A program made the position numbers and the translations under genes. Below are positions 43,962 to 55,018 of a DNA stretch of 64,000 nt, piece by piece. The notes below the pieces were generated by a model. That model was not told the DNA's origin. It saw only the letters and a program-made list of their open reading frames with translations, and made no database searches. Origin of the DNA: Macrobrachium rosenbergii (lineage: Eukaryota > Arthropoda > Malacostraca > Decapoda > Palaemonidae); NCBI RefSeq assembly GCF_040412425.1, contig NC_089744.1:32374501-32438500 (forward strand), read 5' to 3'. Position 1 is the stretch's first letter, and each line of letters opens with the position of its first letter.

Positions 43962-44866
43962 CTAATGGCTGTCTGTGGGAAAAGATGACGTTTGTCCAGC
44001 AGAGAAAAAAAACGCTGATTTTTGGGATGGTGTCACACCTTCAGATGTAAAGGAAACCCAAAGTTCCCTCTTCTTGAGTATGCCCACTGCGTATAGAGAA
44101 ACAATCTCCTGCAAATTGTCTCTGACCGCTTTGTCAGGGCAGGAGAGAAAACCCAGAAGTTCTGAAGCGTAATCAGTCGGAAGCAATGGCTCTTGAACTT
44201 TCTTGGCAAGAGCACCTAAACAGTCGGAAGCAATGGCTCTTGAACTTTCTTGGCAAGAGCACCTAAACACCAGTCCATAAACTTAAAACTTCAAAAGTCT
44301 TAAAAAGACTTTTCAGGAGGTGGTCCATCTTGTGCCAAAAAAAATACCTTCGCTGATGTAAGTGCGGATCTACGGCCTGCGTCAATGAGACCAGATAAGT
44401 CCCCCATGGGAGGAGGTAGCCACTCTCAGGGAAGAAGCTTCTCCAGTAGCATAAGATAAGTAGTGAGACCTACAAAGATGAGAAGGAGGGACACTAAAAC
44501 AAGCCTTTCCCTGCTCCCTCTTCTTGGAAAGCCAGTTCTCCACTTCATTAAGGGCCTTCTTGGATGAGGACAAGAGAACCAACTTGGGGAGTCCGGCAGT
44601 GTCCAAAAGCTGACTAATCATCATAAAAGATGAAGCCAGGGACGAAGGAGTCACTGGAGAGAAGAACTCCGAGAAATTCTGAAGTAAAAACTTCAGAAGG
44701 AGCACGTAAGGAGTTGTTGGAGACTTGATCGAAATCCTCTTCTTCCGACGAAACAGGAGACAAGGGAGCATCCGATGGAGGTGCCTAAGCAGTGGATGGT
44801 ACATGAAGAAGCTACAGAATGCTATCCAACTTGCATTGAAGAGGAGCCAAAGCTGGATCCAAACTA
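43962..44866 (-). pseudogene. DIRS B gag, C-terminal part
   Basis: Begins mid-protein at SLDPALAPLQCKLDSI, then a stop and frame change. It continues LQNFSEFFSPVTPSSLASSF, LPKLVLLSSSKKALNEVENW and LSKKREQGKACFSVPPS, matching copy C block for block (LPKMVLPSASRKSVNEKEDW). A perfect 48-bp tandem duplication (44174-44221 and 44222-44269) lies near the 3' end of gag. Confidence 0.75.
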
Positions 44867-45695
44867 CACTCTGGGATGATGCCACTGCTTCTTTGGCATT
44901 GGAGAGACAATCTTGATAGATATTCTCTAACAGTGTGTTTGACAACTGATCCCTACTTGGTATTTTAAATGATGGCTGCAAAACAGCAAAAAAGTTTTGC
45001 CAGTGCTTATTTTCTACTAGTCTCAGTGGAGAACATGACGAAAATATGGCTTTTGCTAGCAGTGTCCGAGCTTTTTTCTTTAATGTAAAAACAAGAGAGA
45101 AAAAATTACTATACATGAATCAAAGTGTTCCACACTAATATTTCCAATGTTCTATATGAACAGATGAGCTTATTCAATAAACACTGCAAATTTTGACCAA
45201 CAATGATGAAGTGAAAGGATGACTGTTTAAATAATTGAATTTGAAGAAAATACTCATGTTTTGAGGCTCAGACATATGGTCCATGTACTGCATTATTTTA
45301 ACTGTCTGTGGAGTAAACATTGTTTTGGCCATTTGTGACTTTTTCTTTTCCAATTTGGAAGAAGCTAATGGACTTTGGCTTCTTTTATCTTGAGATGTTG
45401 TTTTGAAGTACTGTGTAACTGATCCAGACTTTTTTACTTTCTTTGGAGGTGAAGTAGAGGTTTCTGTCTCTTCAGGCTCATCTAAATTCTCTTGGAACTC
45501 TTGTGCTGCAAATGTCTCTGCACTGCTTTTGGGATCTAATTTCATCACCGTAAGATACTTATACTTTATATTATCATCACATTTCTTACACTTAGTAATG
45601 TGTTTTTCCATATGCGTGCCATTTTTAGCTACTTCCTCATCACAAAAAAGGCATTTCACATGGGGCCCTATTTTAGTAGTACCTGTCACTTCTGA
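44866..45695 (-). pseudogene. hAT-type transposase fragment, probably with an intron
   Basis: Starts MTGTTKIGPHVKCLFCDEEV (45689), a BED-type zinc finger (C-x2-C, then H-x4-C in HMEKHITKC). A charged linker follows with SGSVTQYFKTTSQDK. The frame stops at 45174 but resumes from about 45093 as KKARTLLAKAIFSSCSPLRL and VENKHWQNFFAVLQPSFKIP, the usual next block of hAT transposases. A donor-like ATGA/GTATTT near 45262 and an acceptor-like TTTTTACATTAAAG near 45094 bracket the gap. The catalytic core and dimerisation domain are missing: the sequence passes into DIRS B gag at about 44866. Confidence 0.65.
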
Positions 45696-45715
45696 AGGTT
45701 AAACTGTCCTTCCAG

Positions 45716-45790
45716 CTCACTTCCGCAAGCTAAATCCTATGTAAAGACTGAAGGTCTATATTTGTGTGAGAACAAATGTGCATTTCATGT
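45716..45790. repeat. DIRS-D-type terminal motif, inverted
   Basis: CGCAAGCTAAATCCTATGTA followed by AAGACTGAAGGTCTATATTT is the inverse of the sequence at 37500-37550. It lies at the 5' side of the hAT fragment. Confidence 0.6.
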
Positions 45791-46404
45791 CATTTCTATA
45801 GTAAAATACTGTACCCTAACTAATTTCCTATTCTAAGGAAAGGTGGGTTAGAAAAATATTTGAATTTACAAATACATAATTATTTTTCTTAAGCTGGCTG
45901 ATCATGAAGACCATTCCAAGCTCATAACTATTACAACCAGAGTACCGATGATAATCGCCAAGAAGACATTAATTCCATAAAGCAACCACCCTCTTCCCTA
46001 GATCTTAACATTCTTTGCTAGTCCCAAGTCATTAGATGAAATGGAACATGAATGTTTATAAACTTTTTCTATCAGTTATTTTCATTAAGGAATAGTTTAA
46101 TGAGACTACTGAGTTAACATTCTTAATTTGCAAGGAGTTAGACCAAGGAATTTGTTTTTGCAAAGATTTAGATCTTATATAATAGTGCACAACTGAAAAT
46201 TTTAACATTTGGATAAACTGAAAATGTTGATTCTTCTAACAACATTCCTTGCAAGGAACTGTTTTCAATAATTAATATCTGCTGTTGGTCGTAAACTGGA
46301 CAACCTCACAAAATATTTTTAACTATAAGTTATTTTACATTCTGTGAAATGAAATAATGTAAACCTAAAACCAATGCAAATAAATATTTATAAATGTACA
46401 TTAC
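45791..46404. other. Intron sequence next to a CEP120 exon
   Basis: AT-rich, nothing recognised. Confidence 0.5.
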
Positions 46405-46522
46405 CTCTATTCCTTGCACCACTGATGAAAGGGTTAAAATGATATAACCAAGGCAATGAGTATCATTATTCTTATCCACACTGAAGCATTCCACCCTCAC
46501 TGGTACACGAGAGAGTTTGTAT
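46405..46522 (-). CDS. CEP120: CEP120-like gene, second exon in window
   Basis: Exon of 118 bp. The acceptor is TATTCTTTCAG before 46522 and the donor after 46405 is GAG/GTAATG. One base completes the previous codon and 39 codons follow, ending in phase 0. The translation includes YKLSRVPVRVECFSVD and LGYIILTLSSVVQG. It matches the CEP120 C2A segment with consensus IKLQCFALD followed by IGYIVLDL. There are no stops or frameshifts. The exon sits between two TE-filled introns: DIRS C (46.7-55.2 kb) fills the upstream one, and DIRS B plus a hAT fragment fill the downstream one. Clean splice signals and phase agreement on both sides argue for a live gene rather than a retrocopy. Confidence 0.88.
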
Positions 46523-47472
46523 CTGAAAGAATACAAAACAAACAATTAGAAAATGTGTAATCAATCAATTTCAGTTGTGTCTTATAAAATATAACACTTC
46601 CAACATCATACAACAAAACACAAAAGTTTTGAAGCTAGAGGCAAGGGATTGGGGATAATGATATAAATGAGAAATTAAGTCCGAAAATTATATTTTCATA
46701 ATAAAATTAAGTTTCATATATACTTGCCAAGTAATTACATAGCTGCAGTTTCTAACTCGCGCGGCGGCTTTTATTTAAAAAATCACAGTAGCACTTCAAT
46801 TGTTTAGTGTAGATGACAGACCCTGCCCACTATGGCAAACACCAGAACAACTTGGCAGCCATTGACGGTTCGTTTATGCCCTCATGTCCATGAGAGGGGA
46901 GGAGGGCGGGCTCTATTCTAGTATTTACGTGGTAAGTATATATAAAACTTAATTTTATTATGAAAATATCATTTTCATATAAGTAACTTACCAAGTAATT
47001 ACATAGCTGAATCCCTCACTGAATGGAGGTGGGACCCATGGACATAATCTACTCCAAAACATAAGACAGTATAGTAACACTGAAACAGAATAAGCTACCA
47101 GCATTGAATGCAATGTTTGTTGTTTCCTTACCTGGTAAGAGAGCTACTGCAGGTGAATACTGCCTCAGGTTGGTGTTTATCTTAACCTGTAGCGGCGTGG
47201 CTGTTGAGCTGTGGAGCGCCTCTATTTTAGTGGGGAGCTTTGCCGTGAAGGATAGGACCAATAGCTAGCAAACCATACATAAGTAATCTTGGATGCAATA
47301 CCAAGATTAAAAACCATACAACACTGTTACCTACTCTGAAAACACTTGATAAAAACCACAACCTATCCACTAAGACTGGTGGAAACTCCAGGTACCCTGT
47401 ACCCCCATGCTCCCCAAAACTCGAAAAACCTACACCAAGAGGAAAAGATAGTAGGAGAAAAAGAGAGCTTCT

Positions 47473-48177
47473 TTATGATCCTTCACTTAATACCATGCCA
47501 ACCACTGATAATGGGCCCAGGGTATTGCAATCATTAAAAACAGTTTCCATGTCTTTCAAATAAAGAGAGGCAAAAACTGAACAGCACTTCCAGTATGTGG
47601 ATTGGACAATAAAAGACAAGGACATGTTATGTCTGAATGCCAATGAAGTAGACACCACTCTGATGTCATGCGCACTTACTTTAAGGTTAGGTAACAAATC
47701 CTCCTGGATCTGGGCGTGTGCTTCCTTAATTAAATCTCTCAGAAAGAATGACAAGGTGTTCTTTGAGAGAGGACAAGACAGGTTCCTTACCGAACACCAA
47801 AGGTTACCAGGTGTACCCCTGATCTTTTCTGTCCCATGCAGGTAGTGTCTCAGTGCTCTGACTGGACATAGGACTCTCACTTCTTCCTCTTGACCTAGAA
47901 TATAGATTAGGTTCTTAACCGTAAAAGAACGAGGCCAGGGATTGGATGGGTCCTCATTCTTTGCCAGGAAACCTAGAGTGAAAGCAAAAACTGCATTCCC
48001 TTGAGAGAAACCCACTTTCTTGTCAATGGCTTGGAGTTCACTGATGCGTTTAGCTGTGGCTAATGCAAAGAGGAAGAGAGCCTTGCAAGTCAGGTTCCTA
48101 AGAGAAGCAGACTTAAGGGGCTCAAAAGATGGGCCCGTCAGCCATTTAAGGACCACATCCAGGTTCCAGGAGACCAA
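47473..48177 (-). CDS. DIRS C tyrosine recombinase, open 234-codon ORF
   Basis: Site-specific recombinase that DIRS elements use for integration in place of a DDE integrase. The uninterrupted ORF covers the catalytic core: WNLDVVLKWLTGPSFEP, ALATAKRISEL with the first Arg, QEEEVRVLCPVRALRHYLHG, LKVSAHDIRVVSTSLAF with the H-x-x-R pair, STYWKCCSVF with Trp at the second His position, and ASLYLKDMETVF with the candidate nucleophile Tyr. It ends LGPLSVVGMVLSEGS. All catalytic positions are present, unlike copy B. The N-terminal SAM-like region upstream (48178-48570) is frameshifted, so a full-length enzyme is unlikely. Confidence 0.85.
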   Translation of the reverse strand: MVSWNLDVVLKWLTGPSFEPLKSASLRNLTCKALFLFALATAKRISELQAIDKKVGFSQGNAVFAFTLGFLAKNEDPSNPWPRSFTVKNLIYILGQEEEVRVLCPVRALRHYLHGTEKIRGTPGNLWCSVRNLSCPLSKNTLSFFLRDLIKEAHAQIQEDLLPNLKVSAHDIRVVSTSLAFRHNMSLSFIVQSTYWKCCSVFASLYLKDMETVFNDCNTLGPLSVVGMVLSEGS

Positions 48178-48575
48178 ATTATTGTTCTTTTTACATTTCT
48201 CCTTATCAAAAAACTTTAACAGGTCTTTGATATCAGGGTTCGAAGAGAGAGCCAGTCTTCTATGTTTAAAGACTAAGCATAGCCCTACAGCCTTTAATGC
48301 TCAATGAAAAGTTCCTCCTATTCCCCAGAAAAAGGAGAAAGTCCTCAATCTGAGTTACAGTGGTCTCAGAAGATGAGATATTGCAATTGAGGCACAACTA
48401 TCAAAAGACTGACCACCTTAGCCTGATAGACGAGGCTGTAAGATCTTCAGCACTGAGCAATAGCTTCTGCTGCTCCTCTTGAAAACCCCTTCACTCTGAC
48501 CAGCATACGGACAATCTGAATCCTGTCACAGCAAGAGTGGACAATCCTTGATGGTGTCTTCTGAAGTGGAGTTTT

Positions 48576-50240
48576 CTAAGTAGAGATAGTTTTTGTGGAA
48601 GCAGCCTTGGGAAGTCTACCAGCAGGCGAAGAAGGTCCGGAAATCACCTCTAAAGAGGCCAAAAAAAGAGCTATGAGGGTCATGGTCACATTGCTGTGCA
48701 CCTGGAACTTGTTCAAAACCTCCCTGATCATGCAGAAGGGAGGGAAGGCTAACAGGTCTAAATTCGACCAATCTTGTAGCATGGCATCTGTGACCCATGC
48801 AAGGGGATCTGGGGTTGGCGAGCAATACAGAGGAAGACGATGGTTTCTGGAGGTGGCAAACAAGTCTATCATGTTTGCCTCATAACTTCCACAAGTCTCG
48901 ACAAACTAACGGGTCCAGGGTCCACTCGGTGGGAAGGACCTGCTTTTGATGGCTCAGCTAGTCTGCCATCACATTTAGTCTCCCCTGGGTGACCTGAGTG
49001 ACCAGAGTCACTCGATTTCTGTATGCCCACAGCAGTAAGCCTCTCGCTGCTTGACAATGAGAGAAGGAATGGGTCTGGCCTTGCTTTCGAATATAGGCTA
49101 AGGCCGTGGTGTTGTCCACGTGAACCACTACAGTCTCGTTGCACACTAGGGAGGCAAAACTCTGAAGGCCTAGCCGAACTACCTTCAGTTCAGAACTGGG
49201 GTCCATGTCCTGGAGACTTCTTGATTCTCTGGTAAGGCTCCCCATCCTATTTCCGAGGTGTCGGAATAAAAGTTCAGGTCTGGGTTCAGCAGATGAAGGG
49301 AATTCCTTTCTGACACCCACCACTGCAGGTCTGATTTTATCTCCGGGGTGATCGGGAAGACGTGAAGGTCCAGCTGTGTCTTTCTGTTCCAGTTGGCCTT
49401 CAAGTACAAATGGAGAACTCTCATATGTAACCTGCCTAGTTTGACAAAGGTTTCTATGGAGGCCAGAATCCCCAAAATACCTCATCCATTGCTGAGCCAA
49501 ACAACACAAAAGGGCTAGAAATTTTCGGACTGCCTGAAGGCAGTTGGATATCCTCTTGTGGGATGGAAAAGCCAAAGAAACCTGAGAATTCAGAATCATC
49601 CCCAGACAGGATTTCTTGTGAAGAGGTTAACTGGGACTTCTGAAGGTTTAATAGAAGGTCCAGCTCCTGGGTCAGAAGAATAGCCTCGTGCATGTCCTCC
49701 GTGCACTTGTCTTTCGTCATAGTAGCCAGTCGTCTTAGTAAAGACTCACACTGATTCCTACTAAGTGGAGCCATTTCGAAAGAGGAGCGAGAACTCGAGA
49801 GAACACCTGCCGAGCTGTCGAAAGGCGAAAGCAAAGGGCCCGAAACTGGCATACTTTGTCTTGAAAGACAAACGTCGGATATTTTCTGGATACTGGATGA
49901 ATTGGAATATGAAAGTATGCAGCTGGCATATCTAGGGTTACCATCCAGTTGCCCTGGTGAATGGAAGCAAGGGCCGATTGGCTTGTCTCCATCTTGAACT
50001 TTGTCTTCAAGACGAAATGACTGAGGGTGCTTACATTGAGCACTGGTCTCTAACCCCCGATGTTCTGGGAACCATGAAGAAACGATTGTAAAATCCCTCC
50101 GTGTCAGTGTTCTGAACCTCCTCTATGGCTCTTTTCTGTATGAGGTAAGAGACTTCCTCCAGAAGGGCCGAATGTCTCTCAGAGCTTACTGAATATGCTG
50201 TCAATACTCTGGGAGAAGTGACCAATGGTGGGCTTTCCAA
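48576..50240 (-). pseudogene. DIRS C reverse transcriptase and RNase H (frameshifted)
   Basis: RT blocks are SYLIQKRAIEEVQN (50150), GFYNRFFMVPRTSGV, GNWMVTLDMPAAYFHIPIHP, YPTFVFQDKVCQFRALCFRL and STARQVFSRVLAP. The catalytic LDD box is lost near 49740. The RNase H region begins with NFYSDTSEIGWGA (about 49265) and continues in another frame with VVVHVDNTTALAYIRKQGQT (49125) and GRLNVMAD (about 48965). The conserved DIRS block after RNase H is MIDLFATSRNHRLPLYCSP and DWSNLDLLAFPPFCMIREV (48872-48730). Order and motifs match DIRS ORF2. Confidence 0.85.
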
Positions 50241-50443
50241 GAATGGAATGATGTAGGCCTACTTCAGAACCTTGACAATCCAAGGCTCTGCTCCTCTTAT
50301 CAGCCACTTCTCCCAAAACTCCAGAATCTGGATCCTACTGGTACATGGAGGTCTTCTGACTCACATTTTCTGCAATAACTTGGCAAAGTCTTTACAGTGT
50401 TCCTGAATGCAAAAGGACTGTTGGACAGGCCCTGAAAGACATC

Positions 50444-52675
50444 CTAGTTCTCCCTCCATGAAAGGGATGTTGCTGGTGGGGGAGAGATGGTCCTGGATTG
50501 AAGAGTTGACTTTTTCTGCAGATCTGTGGCTACTTCCTTCATCATATCTTGAGGAAAGAGGTGATTCTTGTGCAGCCATGAGAACATCGGAGCTGAGTTT
50601 TGCAACTGGATAACCCCCTTAGATGTGAAGGAGCACCAGAGCTCTCGTTTCTTGAGTAACCCAAATGTAATGAGAGCAGAAAGCTCAAGAGAGCCATCTC
50701 TCACAGCTTCGTACACGCAGGACAAGACCCGAGCCAGTCCAAAGCAGTGTCCGCAGCCAGATCCTGATGGTCCTCAATCTTCTTGGTTAATGCACCCACT
50801 ACCCAATCAAGGAAACTTAGGACTTCAGAAACTTTGAAAATGTCCTTTACTTTGTGATCGAGGTCTGCGGACGAGAACATAACCTTGGCTGAAGTGAAAG
50901 CCGAAAGACGAGATGAGTCAACCAAACCAGACAAGTCCCCTTGGGAGGAGGCAGAGACTCCCAAAGAAGGAGCTTCCCTGGTCATGTATGACAAATGCCT
51001 CCTGCGACCTAGTCAGGAAGGAGGAAAAGCGAAAGACACTTTCCCCTGGTCTCTTTTGGCGGAAAGCCAATCTTCCTTTTCATTAACTGACTTCCTAGAA
51101 GCAGAGGGAAGAACCATCTTGGGGAGACATGCACTGCCATCGGTCTGGTTCCTCATTAAGAACATCGAGGCTGGCAAAGACGGGGCAGCTGGGACGAAAC
51201 AAGAAGAAAAGTTCGCCATTAAATATGTCAATAAGGCAGCAAATGCTGAAGGAGCTGCAGATTCTGGTTCGACCTCTTCTTCTGAAGAAATCGGGGACAG
51301 GTAGTCATCCTGAACAGGCTTAGGAGCAGGAGGAGCTTTCTTCAGAAGGTCCATAATTTGCGCCAACCGATGTTTAATTGGAGCCAGAGCAGGATCGACT
51401 GGGTCCACAGACAAAGGAGATGAAACAGAAGGTCGGGCTGGAGGAGGCGTAGACTGCAGTCTCTGGGAAGACAGAGCAGATGATGGGTGCTCGGGCACGG
51501 GCGCTGGGCACACGAGTGGATGCTGGACGCTCGTGAGCAAGGTGCTGGGCGCAGTCGCTGGGGCTGATTGCTCAGATAGCAGTACAGAATGTCTGGTTGT
51601 TGGGCGCTCCTGGACAAAAGTTGAGCAGACAGGTGAGACATTCTCCGGACTGTCCAAAGCGGACAGGTGTGAGCACTCATAGGCCAGAGTGGACAGGTGT
51701 GTGCACTTGCGGACCGAAGCAGACACATAAGGGTCCACTGAGTAACTGCATGTAGACTGGGACTGCAAAGAGAACGCTTGTACTTCTTAACAGGCACTGG
51801 ACTCCCCATCGGATCAGGAATCTGACCGAGGCTTGCAGAAGAGCGCTTAAAAGGACGGGAAGAGTCCAGGCAACACCTAAGGCGCTTCCTGTCCATGCCA
51901 CCATCATTGAACGAGCTTGAGGACAAACCATGCACATCCTTGAACAAGCTTTTCCAATGGCTGTCCACTGACAACTGGGACTGTACAACACGTGAGGTTG
52001 AGGGGGACAACTACCCGTGGGCAAACCCCCTCGGCCTCCCTTGGATTTTCAGTATGTCTTCTCCAAGGGTTAGGGGAGCAGGACAGTGACCTCGGTCTAG
52101 GAGAACCGACGCGATGAGTAACCACCTCCTCCACTTGCACTGCTCTATCACTTTGCACTTTTTCCATGAACACTTTTTGCATAATCACTTGAATTGGAGC
52201 CCAAATTCAGCAACACTACTTACCACTAAATTAAGCTTCTTATCAAATCTAGTTTTGATACTGGCGATGGTATCAAGATCGGAAGCAAGGGAGCCAGGCA
52301 GGGGAGTAGAAGGAAGTTCAGTACAGGGGCCAGTATCAAGAGAGAAAGTAGGAATAAGAGACAAAGGGAGGGAGAGTAATAAGGCTAACCTCTAAGCTAG
52401 GCCTAGGTGTAGCCTCTAAGCTAAGAGAGCGTTTCTTGGCTCTAGAAGCCGCCTTCCTTTTCTGATCTCTCTCTAACCTTTCTAAATGAGAGCTCAAAAC
52501 TTTCCATTTTTTACCATTCCACACTGCAAACTGAACACAAGCATTATCCATATTGCAATCTTGCCCCCTACATTTAGTGCATATCGTATGCGAATTGTAG
52601 CAGGCTTTGATTAACCTAGCCTTACCAGCCTACGCAGTTACAACAGTGGACACTACAACCACTAGAATCTGACAT
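50444..52675 (-). pseudogene. DIRS C gag-like protein (frameshifted)
   Basis: Starts MSDSSGCSVHCCNCVGW, then a frame change. It continues NSHTICTKCRGQDCNMDNAC and KKWKVLSSHLERLERD, the same Cys/His module as copies A and D, followed by basic RKAASRAKKRSLS. The middle is Ser/Pro/Ala-rich with short repeats (51480-51770). The conserved block is DPALAPIKHRLAQIMDLLKK, SPISSEEEVEPES, LPKMVLPSASRKSVNEKEDW and LSAKRDQGKVSFAFPPS (51768-51013). A further segment (50994-50444) has TREAPSLGVSASSQGDLSG and ISPPPATSLSWREN. Confidence 0.78.
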
Positions 52676-52859
52676 ATTCTGACTAATTTGTTGAAAATTG
52701 GTCCAAATCCTTAGTCTACAGTCTGCGCTAACCAAAACAAAACAATTGTACTTCACCAATAATATGAAATAACAAATGCAAAATCCCACAAAAGCTGCTG
52801 CAAATGACGCACTGTTTACACCACGGGTGGCAGAAATGAATTTAATGGCAGCCAATTAA

Positions 52860-55018
52860 CCCTTAAACGCCGAGCCTCTATTTACAAAAACGTCTCCCGT
52901 ATGCCGGCAGCATTCGGGAGTTAGCGCTAAGCGGAAAAAGTTTTTTCAAAAAATCACAGCACGCTTAGTTTTTAAGATTAAGAGTTCATTTTTGGCTCCT
53001 TTTTTTTGTCATTGCCTGAAGTTTAGTATGCAACCATCAGAAATGAAAAAAACATCATCATACAAAAATATTGACATATATGACAGCGCAAAAAAAATTT
53101 CATATATAATTTTATACAAATCGCGCCGTTTTTTTTCTTTGTATTGTACACTAAATTGCGATGATTTTGGTATATAACAAATTGTAAAACGATCAAAGCA
53201 ACACAGAGAAAATATTATCACAAAATGATGCATGAATTGTAACGTGCGGGACGTAAAAAATGTTTTTTCAAAAATTCACCATAAATCGAAATATTGTGCT
53301 AGAGACTTCCAGTTTGTTGAAAAATTAAGTTAATTGATTGAATATTATTAGACTGTAAGTGTTTTAGCTTACAAATGCAGTTTTCGACCATTTCGGTCGA
53401 GTTAAAGTTGACCAAAAGTAGAATTTTTTCTATTTATCGTGATTTATATGAAAATATTTCAAAACTGATAAAAGCTACAACCATGAGTTATTTTCTGTTG
53501 TATTCTACATGAAATTGCACACATTTTCATATATAAAACTTTATGTAACGACAAATATAAAATGGTGCAAACATTACGACAATGTGTCGAAAGAATTTCT
53601 GAGATGTTCGGCCGAGTTACCGCACGGACGTAAGGAAAATGTTTTTTTCAAAAATTCACCATAAATCGAAATATTGTGCTAGAGACTTCCAATTTATTGC
53701 AAAATGAAGGTAAATGATTGAATATTACTAGTAAGAGTTTTAGCTTACAATTGCGTTTTTCGACCATTTCGGCAGAGTTAAAGTTGACCGAAGGTTGAAA
53801 TTTTGGCAGTTATCGTGATTTATGTGAAAATATTTCAAAACTGATAAAAGCTACAACCATGAGCTATTTTCTGTTGTATTCTACATGAAATTGCGCACAT
53901 TTTCATATATAAAAGTTTATGTAACGACTAATGTAAACGATGCAAACATTACGACAACGTGTGATTTAAAGAATTTCTGAGATGTTCGGCCGAGTTACCG
54001 AGCGCAGACATAAGGAAAAAGTTTTTTTTTTTCAGAAATTCACCATAAATTGCAATATTGTGCTAGAGACTTCCAGTTTGTTGCAAAATGAAGGTATATG
54101 ATTGAATATTACTAGAATGTAAGAGTTTTAGCTTATAATTGCGTTTTTTTACCATTTTGGTCGAGTTAAAGTTGACCGAAGGTTGAAATTTTGGCAGTTA
54201 TCGTGATTTATATGAAAATATTTCAAAACTGATAAAAGTTACAACCATGAGTTATTTTCTGTTGTATTCTACATGAAACTGCGCACATTTCCATATATAA
54301 AACTTTATGTAACGACTAATATAAAACGGTGCAAACATTACGACAACGTGACGAAAGAATTTCTGGCGCGGATGTAAGGAAAAAGTTTTTTTTTTTTAAA
54401 TTCACCATAAATCGAAATATTGTGCTAGAGACTTCCAATTTGTTGCAAAATGAAGGTAAATGATTGAATATTACTAGAATGTAAGAGTTTTAGCTTACAA
54501 TTACGTTTTTTTACCATTTTGGTCGAGTCAAAGTTGACCGAAGGTTGAAATTTTGGCAGTTATCGTGGTTTATATGAAAATATTACCAAACTGATAAAAG
54601 CTACAACCATGGGTTGTATGTTGCTGTATTTTACATGAAATTGCGCACATTTTCACATATAAAACTTTATGGAACAGCTAATATAAAACAGTGCAAAACT
54701 TACGACAAAATGACGAAAGAATTTCTGACATTTTCGGCCGAGTTACCGCGTGGGCGTAAGGAAAAAGTTTTTCTCAAAAATTCACCATAAATCGAAATAT
54801 TGTGCTAGAGAATTCCAATTTGTTGCAAAATGAAGGTAAATGATTGAATATTACTAGAATGTAAGAGTTTTAGCTTACAATTGCGTTTTTCAACCATTTC
54901 GGTAGTGTCAAAGTTGACCGAAGGTTGAAATTTTTTGTAGTCGACGTACGGTACGTCCACTCGGCACCCAACAGACAATTTTAGTCGACGTATGATATGT
55001 TCAGTCGGCGTTTAAGGG
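52860..55018. mobile_element. TTAA satellite-bearing element, copy 3 (inverted)
   Basis: A 2,159-bp element, inverted relative to copies 1 and 2, flanked by TTAA at 52856-52859 and 55019-55022. The left end is CCCTTAAACGCCGAGCCTCT and the right end, reverse-complemented, is CCCTTAAACGCCGACTGAAC. The motif pair is at 54938 and 54982. Repeat-unit boundaries (TTTCTGAGAT or variants) recur at about 53600, 53973, 54363 and 54728. It sits inside the 5' terminal repeat of DIRS C, whose other terminal repeat is uninterrupted at the matching site. Confidence 0.88.

Larger units (their letters stand above)
38233..44866 (-). mobile_element. DIRS-like retrotransposon copy B, 5'-truncated, with nested insertions
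   Basis: Reverse strand. The 3' terminal repeat (38233-38490) carries its own inverted ends (TAGTTTTATATATACTTATC against a reverse of GTAGGTATATAAAACTTTAT). An internal complementary-type segment follows (38495-38560). The coding order is gag, RT, RNase H, recombinase. The recombinase is split by a SINE tail (39101-41384), itself split by TTAA element copy 2. Gag begins abruptly at SLDPALAPLQCKLDSI (about 44866), next to a hAT fragment, so the 5' terminal repeat is missing. Confidence 0.85.
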
